This document shows positions 51,089-64,000 of a stretch of DNA of 64,000 bases, in pieces. The translations under genes and the position numbers were made by a program. Location of the stretch: NCBI GenBank assembly GCA_008921705.1, contig VFFE01007633.1:2103920-2167919 (forward strand), written 5' to 3'. The notes below the pieces were generated by a model. That model saw only the letters and a list, made by a program, of their open reading frames with translations, made no database searches and was not told the origin of the DNA. Each line of letters opens with the position of its first letter. Position 1 is the stretch's first letter. Source of the stretch: Burhinus oedicnemus (Eukaryota; Chordata; Aves; Charadriiformes; Burhinidae).

Positions 51089-54000
51089 TATGTGTATATG
51101 CTTAGTATGTTGTAGATGCCACCATACCTACAATATAATAGGTCATATTAATTTAGATTGGGACTTTGTGGTAGCACATCTTGACCAACAACGGTAACAT
51201 GAATGAATGTGTTTTGAAATTCCTGTCATTATCACTGGCCCATTCCAAAACCTTCTTAAATGCAAAATGCTTCTTAGTTTTTACCGTTTCATTACTTTTA
51301 TAGTGATGCCCTTTATCAATCCAAATTTTTAATGGATATCTAAACCAGAATACACAAATATCTATAAAACTGTAGTCTATACAAATAATGTATGCAGATA
51401 TCTAAGAAGATTCTCACAATGTATTAATGAAGTTCCTATTGTAGGACAGATGGTAGTTTCTTTTACTGTGAGCATTTTTTAATAATGAATGTTATTTTAA
51501 ACCTTTGAAAGATGAATCATCCACATACAGAAGTAGGAAGTGAGTCCCAGGATTATGAAGAATAGTTGCTGTATGTCCTTCCTCCTTAACATTTTTGTAT
51601 TGTTTGGCTGTAGTGCCCAAAGCCTGTGCTCATTCTCTTCAGAGTTATGTGATGACAGCTAACTTCAGCTGGTACCAAGTGTAATTACATCTTAACCTCA
51701 AATAGCATGAGTTCAAAATTAACATGGAAATTACACCTAATGTAGAGGATCTTACAATTGGACTGCTGAGTATCTTTGACAGTCTTAAGTGCTGTGCCCT
51801 GTCTATCTCCTCTACTGGGCAAAACATAATAACAGCACTTGTTTAAACAGGTTACCATCACTTTGAAGCGGAATGAAATAACTTGCGTGCTAATGTGTAG
51901 CAACTAGCGCTAGTAAGGCCTTTAAAACCTGTTTTTAAAAATTGTTTCCATAGCACATGCATATTTCCTCTTCATTATTGAATTATATGTGAAAAAAGTA
52001 ACAGATATTCTTATGCTATATGCTCATATACTGTTTATATGCTCTTTGAAAAATGTCTTTTTAATTACCATTTTGTGCATTTGGATAATTTAAACCTAAA
52101 ATCTTTATGTAAGGTTTTGACTTTTGTTGTGTAATGTGAAAGTTGTATTATGTTGATGTGAAAAGGCAGCAGACTGTGAGGGAATCCAGAAGGCTTTTGG
52201 AAAATGAGAAATCTGCCTTACTGACATCTTAAAGAAAAATGCATATGCCGTTTGTTTAAAGGAATGTATTTTTAAAATGTCTAAGCAGTTGACAGTAATC
52301 TAGCCTTACAAATAACCTCAGTCCCTGTGATTTAAACCTTTCCTCTTGTAAGCAGTCATTCAGGTTAGCGGAAGGTTCTCTCATCTGGTAATAGCACACT
52401 TATTTGATAATAACAGCATGTCATACTTCCGAAGAGCATGGTCAAGTTAAGAATCTGAATTCAAAGATAAACTGATGTCAAAGAGAGAATGAAAAGGAAG
52501 TGAGAAACTGTGTAAGAGGAATAAACAAAGCTTTCAGAGAGAGAGAGGACATTTATGGCAACACTAAGGTACCTAGTTCCTGACATCTGTTTCCCTCAAG
52601 AAAAAAATACAGTACATACGCTAACCTTTTTATGGAGAGTGCAAGAAAAATATTTGCAGCGTATTTTCATATATTCATATTTGTTGAACTGTATTATGGA
52701 TGTGTAATTTGAAGAGGACAGAGCAACTGCAAACTATTTTTACACTCCATAATGATAACTCTTTGCTTTTTTCAATACTAATAACATAGTTCAGTAACAG
52801 TTCTCAACAACAGTGCCCACCCTCTTGCTGATTCTGCCACAAAAACTGGCATTCTTTTTATCATTGGTCTTACTGCTGTACAGGCAAAGGAAGGAACTGA
52901 AGTATTTTTTTCCCCTGTTTAGTGAGGCATCAGAACCCGTGTGGGACAGGAGAAAGATTACCTGCATACCGATACTAAGTTTAGGGCTCCTTGGAGCTTG
53001 GACTCCTTGCCTCCATACGACTATCTAGCGAAACCCCTGTTGCTACGTAAATATTAACATAAGTACCTCACTGGCTGCGTAACAGTCTGTTCTTTATCTC
53101 TCCAAACAAATCATTTGCGGGAAAGATAATTCTCCATCTCCAGTGGAATGTGTACAGAAGATCAAATCTCTTCTGAGTATCCTATCATTTAAATGGTGTA
53201 TTTTCTTCCCAACACAAACTAATTAGAAAGTCCTCTTACTGGTCTTTCACTTTATCTAAATCTGAATTATTACTTGACTAGTTTCACTACACAAAGAAGA
53301 TTCAAATCTTTGAGAATCTTTATTTTGTGCCACTAGAAATACATGTACAGGAGATTTGGAGACTGTCATGGGTGATGTCTGTGTTGTTTGAACCTGAATC
53401 CCCATTCAGGCTAGCCACAGACAAACTGACTTACATTTACAAATCCTACCAAATAGTTCAATCTTAGCTTACTAGCTTCAGTTTAAACGTGAGTATAGAA
53501 GGTCTTGCTTTTAGTTGTATGTTCTCACTTGACTTTTAAGTCAATATCTTCAGTCAAATCTGGGATCAAATTCTAATAAGCCTTCACCTTTAGTATTAAA
53601 TCAGTTGTTACTGCTTCGGCTGTAGCTTGTAGCATGTTGGTAATAGCAATGTTCAGTGAATAGCATTTTTCTTGAACATAAGTAACTTTGTATCTAGTTC
53701 ATCAAATTAATGGTCAGCTGATGTTATTTTACGAATTTCTGCCTGCCTTTGCCTGCTTGCCCAGTCAAGTATCATTTTTAAGAAGTAAAATGCATGCATT
53801 AAAGTTAAAATATTTACTAGATGATGCCATGACAATTAGAAGACTATCTCCTAACTCAGCCAGCTTAGAATATTTTCCTCTTCTATTAATGAAGATTGTA
53901 TCATTCCATAGCGTGTCAAGGTGGTTTTCTTTGATTAAATACAAAGATCAGGTCCCCCAAGGCTGCCATGTAGAGTCAGAGAGATTTCTCTCTGTTGATC

Positions 54001-56763
54001 AGAAGGGGACTCTTGAGTAACAAGCTCAGATGAAAGGGCCTGACGTTGGGTGAAATGATTGTCATGAAGTTTGCTGGACAGTACAAATGCTGGCTTTATT
54101 CTTACTGTAAGAACCTCATTGCTGTAAACTGCATGGAAGGCCAGGAGCCTTTTCCAAACCACTTTTCTGCAGAAGGTGATGAGAACTGAGGATAAAACCA
54201 CCTGATTTCTTGTCTTTTGCTAAAAGATCTCGTTTGACTTACTGAAAGAATGACGGTTATTCCACCTTTCAGATGTGTTTCATTGTCTTACAGTGTTTAA
54301 AGTGCCGTTGTTAGTATATTATTGGTATTTTTTCATTTTATTACAACTTTTGGGCTATTATATCCAAACTTTATTGTTTTGACTCTCATCTCTTTCAGTA
54401 ATGGATTCACTTGGACTATGAATTGATTAAAAAACAGTCCACCAAGAAATTGGTTCTAAATAGATTATTCACCCTGGAAAAAGAATTCTTTTATGCTGTA
54501 GGGCCATTTTTCAAGGTTAAGAGCTTTGGTAAATGTCACTTGAAATGTTTAAGGAGTGCCTGTTCTGGAGCCCTACTGCAGCCCATAGTGTGGAAGGATG
54601 GGCTAGCAGCTGACTGAGTTTTCAGCCAGCTCTTAAGTATTCCAGGCAGGACTACAGCAGGCAGAGAAACGGTTAGGAGTCATGGCCTAAACTTTGTTTT
54701 AATTTCATACCGAGTATCAAGAAATATTTTCTGAGGCTAAGATCTATGAGGCTGTAGAAAAGCCTCTCATGAGAAGCGGTAGAATCCCTGTTGCATGAGT
54801 AATTTAATATAGATGGGCAAAACACTGAAATATGTAAAAGAAAATCCTGTACTGGCAGCAGTAAGAATTAAGTGACCTAATAAGCTTTTTCATCTCTTAA
54901 TTTTTTTCACTAAACCTTATCACTTTGCTGAAAGAAAGAAAAATGTTTATGTTGGACCTCCATGTGAAAAGTGCTTATAGAAAAAATATCCCTCTTCAGA
55001 TGATAAAAACATAATTAATATATTTGAAATAATTCTTGCGTCTTCTCACAGCCATGAAATTAAAACTGTCAGCCACAAGCTAATATTAATGCCTGCAAAC
55101 TGCTAACCATAATTATTTCAATATAATGCAGCAGTGGTTTTAATAATGGAAATTATTATGTTTTTAGATTTCATTGCAATAGTGGAACAACTTCATTTTA
55201 TATTATTAATTCTACAAGTGACATGCAAAAGAATATAGTTGGTCCTATTACTAAAAGCATTAGAGTGAGACTGTGGTTCATAGACTATTATTGCCCACAT
55301 GTGAATCTGCGTGGCTGAGACGTTTACAACCAGACAAATTATTCTCAGCTATCAATAGCTTAATTGCTACTTTTGTTTTCAGAGTTTTAAAAAAAATAAT
55401 ACTTATTTAAACATGTTTACAATGAATAATCTAAAAAATGCACTTCATAGACATCATCAACATAACAAGCCACAAAGTTTACATCAAAATCAGACTGCTC
55501 TTGTTTTTTATTAACTTGAGACAGATTATTTTCTGACTTTTAAAACTTCTATTTTGGAACATTTATTCTATGTGAAGTGGGCTCCTTTGTATTCATATAT
55601 TTTACCTTGCGGTTCTGCAATAGGGTGGAGGAAAATCTGCACTCACCTACCTCTTACCTAACTCTGCTGGCCCACAATTTGAGACTGCAGTACACCCAAT
55701 AAAGAAAAATAACACATACTTTTAAGATAGTGATTTCAATAAACTGATAGCCTGGAGGACTAAGAAAAAAGCAATGCTTTAAGGGCAAACTGTGGGCCTC
55801 TAATTTAGAAGACTTTTCTAGTATCAGTCAGAACCTTTTTTTGACGTGTCTACTGTGCACAATGCTTAGAAGCTGCTGAAGTAAACAAAATGTGGGTCTG
55901 TTCTTCATTATTATAATTTGCAGATACCCTGTGTCTGCTCACAGAGGATGGCCCAAGGCTTTTAAAGCTGTTAATGACATGGACAGTGGCCAAGAACTGT
56001 CTTTATTTGAAATACAAGTGTACTTTAAAAGTAAACCAGAATGTGTGAATCCTCAACCAGTTGCCATTTGCATTAACGTTACACAGTGAGGATTTTTTTT
56101 AAAGATTCAGATTTCTCACCAAACATTCACTGGACTAGTTAAACAATTGGAAGTATTTTCAAGACATGTCACCACTAGTTAAAATATTGGCTTTCATGGC
56201 TGGTCCAAATGAGAATCAGGCTTTACAGTAAGTGAAACTTGGTTCCCTCACATTGATTTCTCAGTGTTCATAAACTCATTCATTAAATGCTCATTCATCA
56301 AATTCCATGTCTTTGCTGGCTCTTCCATGCCAGAATGAGGCATCTGTTTCTAAAAAAATTAAGTGGCAGATGGTTTAGTAAGTATTGCCCCATATTACAG
56401 CTGGGGGAATGAAGTAATTCAGTACTCAGGATTAGAAATAAGACAGAGAAGCTTTCTTATCTTGTCTTTTTTTTCCCTAGTTAATTTTCTTTTACTAAAA
56501 GTAGGGTTGAAAGTCCTAAATACTAAATGTTGGAATTCAGGACAGTTTGGGACTGTGTAACAGTTCTACACATGGAGATCAAATACACTGTAGTTGGTAC
56601 TGCATCTGCTATACATGCAGGTTTTATCCATGTATGTACTATGTCATTTTTCCGGTTTACTGGGGATCTGAAAAACAGCCTGGTTTCTATGAAAATATGT
56701 GGAAAACTATGTCCCATATGCTTTTCATATGAGACACAAGACTTGACTGTGTAATACAGGACA

Positions 56764-59577
56764 TAGAATCGTAGAATCATAGAATGGTTTAGGTTCAAAG
56801 GGACCTTAAGGATCATCTAGTTTCAACCCCCTTGCCATGGGCAAGGACACCTCCCACTAGACCTGGTTGCTCAAAGCCTCATCCAACCTGACCTTGAACA
56901 ATTCCAGGGATGGGGCACCCTCAACTTCCCTGGGCAACCTGTTCCAGTGTCTCACCACCCTCACAGTAAAGAATTTCTTCCTAATATCTAATCAAAATCT
57001 ACCCCCTTTCAGTTTAAAACCATTATCCCTCATCCTATCACTACATGCTCCTGTAAAAAGTCCGTCTCCAGATTTCTTGTAGGCCCCCTTCAGATACTGG
57101 AAGGCTGCTATAAGGTCTCCCTGGAGCCTTCTCTTCTCCAGGCTGAACAACCCCAACTCTCTCAGCCTGTCCTCATAGCAGAGGTGCTCTAATCCTCTGA
57201 TCATCTTTGTGGCCCTCCTCTGGACCTGCTCCAACAGGTCAATGGCCTTCTTACGTTGGGGGCTCCAGAGCTGGACACAGTACTCCAGGTGGGGTCTCAC
57301 AAGGGTGGAGTGGAGGGGCAGAATCACCTCTCTTGACCTGCTGGCCACGCTTCTTTTGATGCAGCCCAGGATGCAGTTGGCCTCCTGGGCTGCAAGCACA
57401 CATTGCTGGCTCATGTTGAGCTTCTCATTTACCAGCACCCCCAAGTCCCTCTCCTCAGGGCTGCTCTCAATCCATTCTCCGCTTGGGATTGCCCCAACCC
57501 ACATGCAGGACCTTGCACTTGGCCTTGTTGAACTTCATGAGGTTGGCACAGACCCACCTCTCAAGCCTGTCCATGTTCCTCTGGATGGCATCCCTTCCCT
57601 CCGGCATGTCGACCGCTCCACACAGCTTGGTGTCATCAGCAAACTTGCTGAGGGTGCACTCAATCCCAACATCCATGTCCTCAACAAAGATGTTAAATAG
57701 TACCAGTCCTAGTACCGACCCATGAGGAACACCACTCATCACTGCTTGCCACTTGGACATCAACTTGTTGACCACAACTCTTTGAGTGTGACCGTCCAGC
57801 CAGTTCCTTATCCTCCAAGTGGTCCATCTGTCAAATCCATGTCTCTCCGATTTAGAGACAAGGATGTCATGTAGGACAGTGTCAAATGCCTTGCACAGGT
57901 CCAGGTAGATGACATCTGTTGCCCTCCCCTTATCCACCAGTGCTGTAACCTTGTCGTAGAAGGCCACTAAATTTGTCAGGCACAATTTGGCCTTAGTGAA
58001 GCCATGATGGCTGCCACCGATCACCTCCTTATTTTCCATGTGCCTTGGCAGAGTTCCCAGGAGGATCTGCTCCATGATCTTGCCAGGCACAGAGGTGAGA
58101 CTTGACCGGCCTGTAGTTCCCCAGGTCTTCTTTTTCACCCTTTTTTAAAATGGGGGGTATGTTTCCCCTTTTCCAGACAACAGGAACTTCACCAGACTGC
58201 CACAACTTCGCAAATATGATGGATAGTGGCTTGGCAGCTTCATCTGCCCGTTCCCTCAGGATCCACAGATGAATCTCATCAGGTCCCATGGACTTGTGCA
58301 CCTTCAGGTTCCTCAGCTGGTCTTGGACCTAGTCTTCTCCTACAGTGGGCAGTAACTCATTCTCCCAGTCCCTGCCTTTGCCTTCTGCAACCTGGGCGGT
58401 GTGGTTAGTCTTTACCAATGAAGCCTGAGGCAAAAAAGTCATTGAGTAGCTCCACCTTCTCCGTGTCCTGCGTCATCAGGTCTCCCATTTCCTTCCTGAG
58501 TGGGCCCACGTTTTCCCTAGTCTTCCTTTTGTCACTGATATACCTACAGAAGGGTTTCTTGTTGCCCCTGACACCCCTCGCCAGATTTAACTCTGTCTGG
58601 GCTTTAGCTTTCCTAACCTGATCCTTGGCTGCCCAGACAGTTTCTCTGTATTCCTCCCAGGCTGCCTGTCCTTGCTTCCACCCTCTGTAGGCTTCCTTTT
58701 TCTGTTTGAGATTGTCCAGGAGCTCCTTGTTCATCCATGCAGGCCTCCCGGCATTTTTGCCTGACTTCCTCTTTGTTGGGATGCATAGCTCCCGAAATTG
58801 GCGGAGGTGGTCCTTGAATATTATCCAGCCTTCTTGGGCTCCTCTTCCTTCCAGGGCTTTATCCCACTGTACTCCATCAAGCAGATCCCTGAGGAGGCCA
58901 AAGTCTGCTCTTCTGAAGTCCAGAGTAGCAAGCTTACCGCGCACCCTCCTCACCGCCCTAAGGATCTCAAACTCCACCATCTCATGATCACTGCAGCCAA
59001 GACTGTCTTTGAGCTTCACATTCTCCACCATCCCCTCCTTGTTGGTGAGAACAAGGTCCAGCACGGCACCTCTCCTCATTGGCTCCTCCATCACTTGGAG
59101 AAGGAAGTTATCGTTGATGCATTCCAGGAACTTCCTGGATTGCTTATGGCCTGCTGTGTTGTCCTTCCAACAGATATTGGGGTGGTCGAAGTCCCCCATG
59201 AGGACCAGGGCTTGTGAACATGAGGCTGCTCCTATCCGGCTATAGAGGGCCTCATCCAGTCGGTCTGTCTGGTCAGGTGGCCTATAGCAGACCCCCACTG
59301 TAACATCACCTGTCTCTGCCCTCTATTTAATCTTGACCCATAAGCTCTCGTTCAGCTCCTCATCCATCCCCAGGTGGAGCTCCATGCACTCCAGCTGGTC
59401 CTTGACATAGTGGGTAACATCACCTCCTTGTCTCCCCTGCCTGTCCTTCTTGAAGAGTCTGCATCCGTCCATTTCAAAACTCCAGTCACAGGAGCCATCC
59501 CACCATGTTGGGATGACATCCCCTGTTAATGTGGGACATCTGCCAAGCCCAGCAAAAAGAAAAGATACAGGCAAGAG
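56764..59577 (-). mobile_element. CR1 LINE, long 5'-truncated copy (2.8 kb)
   Basis: This is the longest repeat in the window. It is a minus-oriented CR1 running from its octamer tail at 56764 up through the reverse transcriptase and most of the endonuclease domain, with homology lost near 59577. CR1 moves by target-primed reverse transcription, which typically leaves 5'-truncated copies like this one. It is GC-richer than its flanks. The region contains the remains of one ORF2-type polyprotein. Confidence 0.95.
56992..59574 (-). pseudogene. Decayed CR1 ORF2 (endonuclease-reverse transcriptase)
   Basis: The coding remains run right to left. The endonuclease domain (59574-58405) has a Gly-Asp-Phe-Asp-His motif at about 59196 and the Ser-Asp-His catalytic motif at about 58992-58984. 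The reverse transcriptase follows in a second frame (58301-58029) and a third frame (58138-57467), with Ser-Gly-Val-Pro-His-Gly-Ser and the catalytic Phe-Ala-Asp-Asp at 57643-57632. The C-terminal tail returns to the first frame (57504-56992). An in-frame stop at 59325-59323 splits the endonuclease, and at least three frame changes break the rest. The copy cannot make a full protein. Catalytic residues are still present, which points to moderate age. Confidence 0.92.
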
Positions 59578-62500
59578 AACAAAACCAGAGGAATAAATGA
59601 TTACTAAATCCTTATTCTGTTTTTAATGTTTATATTCTGCTCTGGTCTCAGCTGTTACAGTCCACTTTTAACAACATCTCTGAGCTGGAATAGTCATGTA
59701 TTCTGTTCTGTCTAGTCTATTTAATGTTTTATGGTTAAAACTTCAAAATATTTAACGTTCATAGGTGTATGACAGTCAGATTTTCAAAGGTAATAGTCAA
59801 TATAGGCTTCGAGTCTTCCAAAAATCCTAGTATGTCCCCCTTTACATCTTTAGGTAACAACGTATCTCTGATCCATAAGCATGGAAAAGCACAAGAGCCT
59901 TTTAATATGTTATGTACATGAGTATTTTAGGTTATATTTGAAAGCTGAACTGCAGCTGTTATAAATTTTCTGAACAGTTTTGGGGTAAAAAACAAAGGTT
60001 ACCTTGTTTTGGGGCATACTAGTGTTGCCAGTACTTATGTTACTCAGCCGTTTTGGTCTGTTACATCCTGGATTGTGAATTAATTAGATTAAGAAAAAAT
60101 GATAGTTTAAATTTAGAGGAAATAATTCTTTTCCTCATGGTTACAGAAGCATGAAAATCTTACTCTGTAAAACGGCAATAGAAGGCAGCAAATAAATAAA
60201 AAACATAATTGTGTTTTTAGCATGATTTTGGAAGCCAGAATCCGGATTTCTGGGTAGTTCAGTCAGCAGTCCTGGACATGTAAGTTCTGCTGAAAGTCTC
60301 ATTGTAAGGCCTTTCTTTCACCTTTCCAAAACGTGAACACTAAAACTGATAATATTCTATAGATTTGACTTTGCTTTTGAGACTTTTTCCTTTTATCTGT
60401 TTATACATCTGATACTGTTCAGCCTCTCTTTATTGGCATGCATGTGTTTATTATACCTAATGAGAAGCAAGTCCTCTCAGTACCTTTGATACCATTGAAA
60501 ACTTCAAATTAAATTGGAATCGGGTGTCCTGCCTACAGGAGCACAATACATTCCACAGTTGCATACAGGTTTCACGTACTAAAATGTACTGTGGTAGCTG
60601 CAGGTAGAAATTTTACTATGTGCTAATGCATATGGAGTTTTTTCTAAGAACTTTAACTCCCAGTCTAACCGAAGGAATCCTGAGACTATTTACCTTCATT
60701 TATCATGTTTTCAATATTAACTATGTTACTAGAGATGGCAGAAACCACTGACCTTCATTGTCTCGCTTTGAATACTAGGTCAAAGAAGGTGCTACCAGGC
60801 CATTGCTTTCTGCAAGTCATATGCTGCTTCTCTGTCTAATATTCTACTGCTGTTAGTTTGTGTTACATCTGTGAAACTCGGAATAATCCCTATATTCATT
60901 TGATACACGGCTACAGACAAGAAAGAAAGGAACTTTTATATATTCAGGATGAGAATGCAAATGACTATTTTTATTTAATAAAGACAGATTGTTGAGCCTG
61001 GCACTAATTTTATCCTTTATTACCAGTGAAGACATGAGAACTTGAAGTACATCCTGCTTCCATACCAGGGAAATTGGCTCAAACTGGAAGGAGGAAGACA
61101 TAGCATAGTTTTTTGTGGACTGTGTCCTTTAAATGTTAGTTTACAAAGGCATTCTGAGTCAAAAGGCCATTATCCAAAAGATTTTTTTAAGACGTATGTA
61201 GCATATTTAGGCATACGTAGCACATTCAGACAAAACAGCCAAGACGAAACAGTTTCAGAAACCTGTTGGACTTTATGGATGCACCTGATTATTGCTCAGG
61301 AGCCCATTGTGGGAAGGATGCCCACCTACCTGCATGGCTTCTTTGGCTGATGTACTTGATTTACACCCTTGAACACATGATCATGTCCTGTAATGATTTA
61401 TGAATAGCTTGTGACACCACAACTAGCTGCTAAGAAGAGCTCTGTTTTAGCTACATAGCTAATTCTCCAGGATAAAAATCAGTGTCTGTAATTCCTTTTT
61501 ACCGCTTTGTAGTCCTTGCTTACAGCATGATGGACTCATAGATCTCACTAATAGATCCCGATGCCTTGCTACACTTCAGTCACAAAAATTTTTCACCGGT
61601 TACTTTGCTTGTAAATTTAATGTATGCCACCAGTTTCCCCTCTGCATTCGACTGGTTTGGACTAAAATGGAAATGAAAAATGAGTGAATGTAAATTTTTT
61701 GCTAAACGAAGGCGCTAAGTGTTGACAGGATGGCTGATTCCAGCCCAGAATTCTCTCTGCATATAAACATAGAATGCATTTCATAAACCAAAACTAGAGT
61801 TTTTGTTTGTTTGCTTTTGGGTTTTGTTCCAAGTTTCTTGAGAGGAGATGATCCTCAAATGAGAAGAAACACTAGGATGTGTTTCCATAAACTTATATGG
61901 GAAATAACTGTGATAACAAGGCACCAGAAAAGCAAGCAAAACCAGGAGTAAGGAAGCTGAAATTAATGCATAGATGCTAAGCTGAACAGAGCCAGACCCA
62001 GTCATCTTTGCAGCCAATATTCATTGCTGGGAAGAAATAGAGGTTTATATTGTTCTGTTGATACAGTTTTGGTAGATTTCTGGCTTGCTGCAATTGTAAC
62101 ACATTCTACTTTACATTATTGTCTGAACTGTAACCTCTCACTTCTAGAAAATCAGCATTTGGGGAAGCAGTGTTATCATATAAAAACACAATCAAAGTTT
62201 TATTTTGGTCTTTCTTCCACGGTAGCAAAAGCCTGATTAAGTTTATGTGCCTTTGTCTTTTTTTTTCTCTTCTGGTGATGCTGCACTGTGATTGTGTTTG
62301 CCTGTGTGATTCATTACAAGCTTGCTGGCAGATGGTCACGTACACTTTGCAGGAGTGCTTGATGCTAATAATAATCAGCTTTTAGCTTTTATATATTTTT
62401 TGTCCTAGGGTAAGTAATGTATCATATCCTAATGCCTAGAAAATCATGGTTGTTTTCTGTCACCGCCATCTAAATACTTCTGTCCTTCAGTAAAAAAGGT

Positions 62501-64000
62501 TGCTCTGTACATATTCAATATGAGTGAAAGTTAAATTGCATGTATGGATGGTAGCAACAGAAGAATTAGTGCTCTCTCTTCCTTATATGAACAAGGTGGA
62601 ACAATAAGTGTTTCGCGAGACCAGTATGTGCTAGAAAAACCTCCTGGCTCCTGCATATGAATGATTTTTTGTTGGTTAAGCCAGTGGAGCCCCACAGGGG
62701 CTATATAGCTAAAGCTTCAGAAATCCTGCTTTGTCTCCCTTGATCCCCACACTTGTTATGGTAGAAGGAAATTGCTTATGTATGTTTTATTGCATAACAG
62801 TAAATCAAGCTTATATGCAGCATTTATCTGTAATGGTTAAAATGCTGTCAGTCCAAAATACATTCCATTTATTTAAATGGTGAAATTGTAAAGAACTACT
62901 TCTATGTAGCACATTAAAATGTGTATATCAAGTAACATTGTTTTATAAGAGGGAAAATGTGTTGAATTATGTGCTCTTATCATTATAATATCACACAGAT
63001 ATATTTCATGGTTTTTTAATACCAAGACTAACATGTATGTAACTGTAGTTCTAGATGGAATAGCTGAAGAAGCTACAATATGGTGGAACTTCCTGGGCAC
63101 TGTTTATAGCTATCTTTATGCTAGAAAAGGAAAATTTCTAGTCTAGCAGTTTTAGTGGAGACAGCTGTTGAGATGCTCTTGTTGACTTTTGTTTATCATA
63201 ATGATAGTACACTATATCCAGGCAATAAAGTTAGTTATAAATATGACTCCCTCAAAACACAATGTCATGCAGTGGTTCCAGCAAAAGTGCATCTTAGGCA
63301 TTTAATTAAAGTTCCCTTATTTTTAACAAATTCCTCGCTCTGTTTCGTCATTTAGTCATAAGCAAAAGGATATATTGCAACTCTACTTATGTTCTTGCAA
63401 GACCAGATGACGCTAAAGTCTATGACAAGGTCTCTACAGTGTAGGATCATGGCCTACAGGTCTGATAAGATATTTCTCTGAATGTAATTCTCAGAGTCTT
63501 ATTCATTTCCTGAGAGCATTAGAAAGTACATTTTAGCTCATACAGCTCCTCTTCTCAGACTCTTTCATAAGTGTGTCTAAGGTAGGGTCTTAACTGCTGC
63601 ATTCTGTCCTCCAAAATCGAGGCTGAAGTAATTCACAGCTAATATGAAGAAAATGCTCCTTGAACTTGTGCCAAATTCTGTCCTGCTAGTCTTAGTTTCA
63701 CTGATATAAAAATGGTAATAGGCTCCTTTGATTCTTAACTCACATACCTTTGCTCCAACCACATGAAAAATTAATCAATTTTAAAATTTATTCATAAGAT
63801 AGTTGCAGAACCGAATTCCAACTTTAGCTGATTTATTTTGCATTGTTTTTGATTTATTGTGCTTGTGAGTAGATGTATGTATATATAGACATACTTCTGT
63901 TCCTGTTCTTACTGTTTTGTGATTTATTATGTGTTGATGAGATTCTGTTGTAGACCTTGGAGGCTTTTTCAAAGACAAGAAGTTCCATTGTCATGTTTTT
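59578..64000. other. Non-coding sequence to the right edge
   Basis: This is 4.4 kb of AT-rich sequence beyond the long CR1. I see no further repeat, RNA gene or exon. The longest open frame (61042-61350, 102 codons) has no recognisable similarity and is probably chance. Confidence 0.7.

Larger units (their letters stand above)
45121..56763. other. Non-coding sequence upstream of ANGPT2
   Basis: This region of 11.6 kb is mainly AT-rich. It holds a T-rich tract near 45511-45533, a less AT-rich CpG-containing segment around 47370-47520, the G/T tract at 47.6 kb and a CR1 tail at 50.9 kb. Scattered open frames of up to 126 codons match nothing I know. It may hold ANGPT2 distal regulatory sequence. 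It may also be an MCPH1 intron, by analogy with mammals. Confidence 0.7.

Noticed and set aside
57209..59245. + strand open frames over the long CR1 (up to 163 codons)
   Set aside because: Antisense shadows of the decayed CR1 ORF2 in a GC-rich, stop-poor stretch.
61042..61350. 102-codon + strand open frame near the right edge
   Set aside because: No recognisable domain or codon pattern and no splice context; best explained by chance.
1..64000. CRISPR arrays, bacterial operons, tRNA or rRNA genes
   Set aside because: No direct-repeat and spacer arrays, Shine-Dalgarno-led gene clusters, or tRNA cloverleaf or rRNA signatures were recognised. The window is vertebrate nuclear DNA.

Overview
This is a vertebrate nuclear window, almost certainly from a bird. 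It is AT-rich, carries eight 3'-anchored fragments of the avian CR1 LINE with its octamer tail, and holds one recognisable protein-coding gene: angiopoietin-2 (ANGPT2), on the minus strand and complete from start codon to stop codon. The nine coding exons were placed by matching translated segments to the known vertebrate ANGPT2 protein and then checking each boundary for GT donors, AG acceptors and reading phase. They sum to 1488 bp (495 codons plus stop). Every intron is GT-AG and every phase joins.

Layout, left to right on the + strand: 3' UTR (1-1233); exon 9 (1234-1394); exon 8 (2837-2967); exon 7 (7286-7452); exon 6 (7968-8069); exon 5 (14558-14688); exon 4 (16993-17225); exon 3 (18999-19120); exon 2 (21254-21409); a 22.9-kb intron 1; exon 1 (44310-44594); then a GC-rich, CpG-rich 5' UTR and promoter block to about 45120. 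Exon 1 encodes the signal peptide and N-terminal oligomerisation region, exons 2-4 the coiled coil, and exons 5-9 the fibrinogen-like Tie2-binding domain. From 45.1 kb to the right edge no gene is recognised. The main landmark there is a 2.8-kb decayed CR1 at 56764-59577 with recognisable endonuclease and reverse-transcriptase motifs.

In mammals ANGPT2 lies antisense inside an intron of MCPH1. No MCPH1 coding exon was recognised on the + strand, so the window fits a single large MCPH1 intron, but that is inference from synteny.

No previously undescribed system was found. The points most worth a second look are a Pro-Leu-Arg in place of the Pro-Gln-Arg loop that distinguishes ANGPT2 from ANGPT1, a tandem NAGNAG acceptor at exon 5, a compact TATA-like/GATA/ETS promoter, and an LTR-like segment shared between 35.9 kb and 38.55 kb. 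All calls are by eye; no database search was run.
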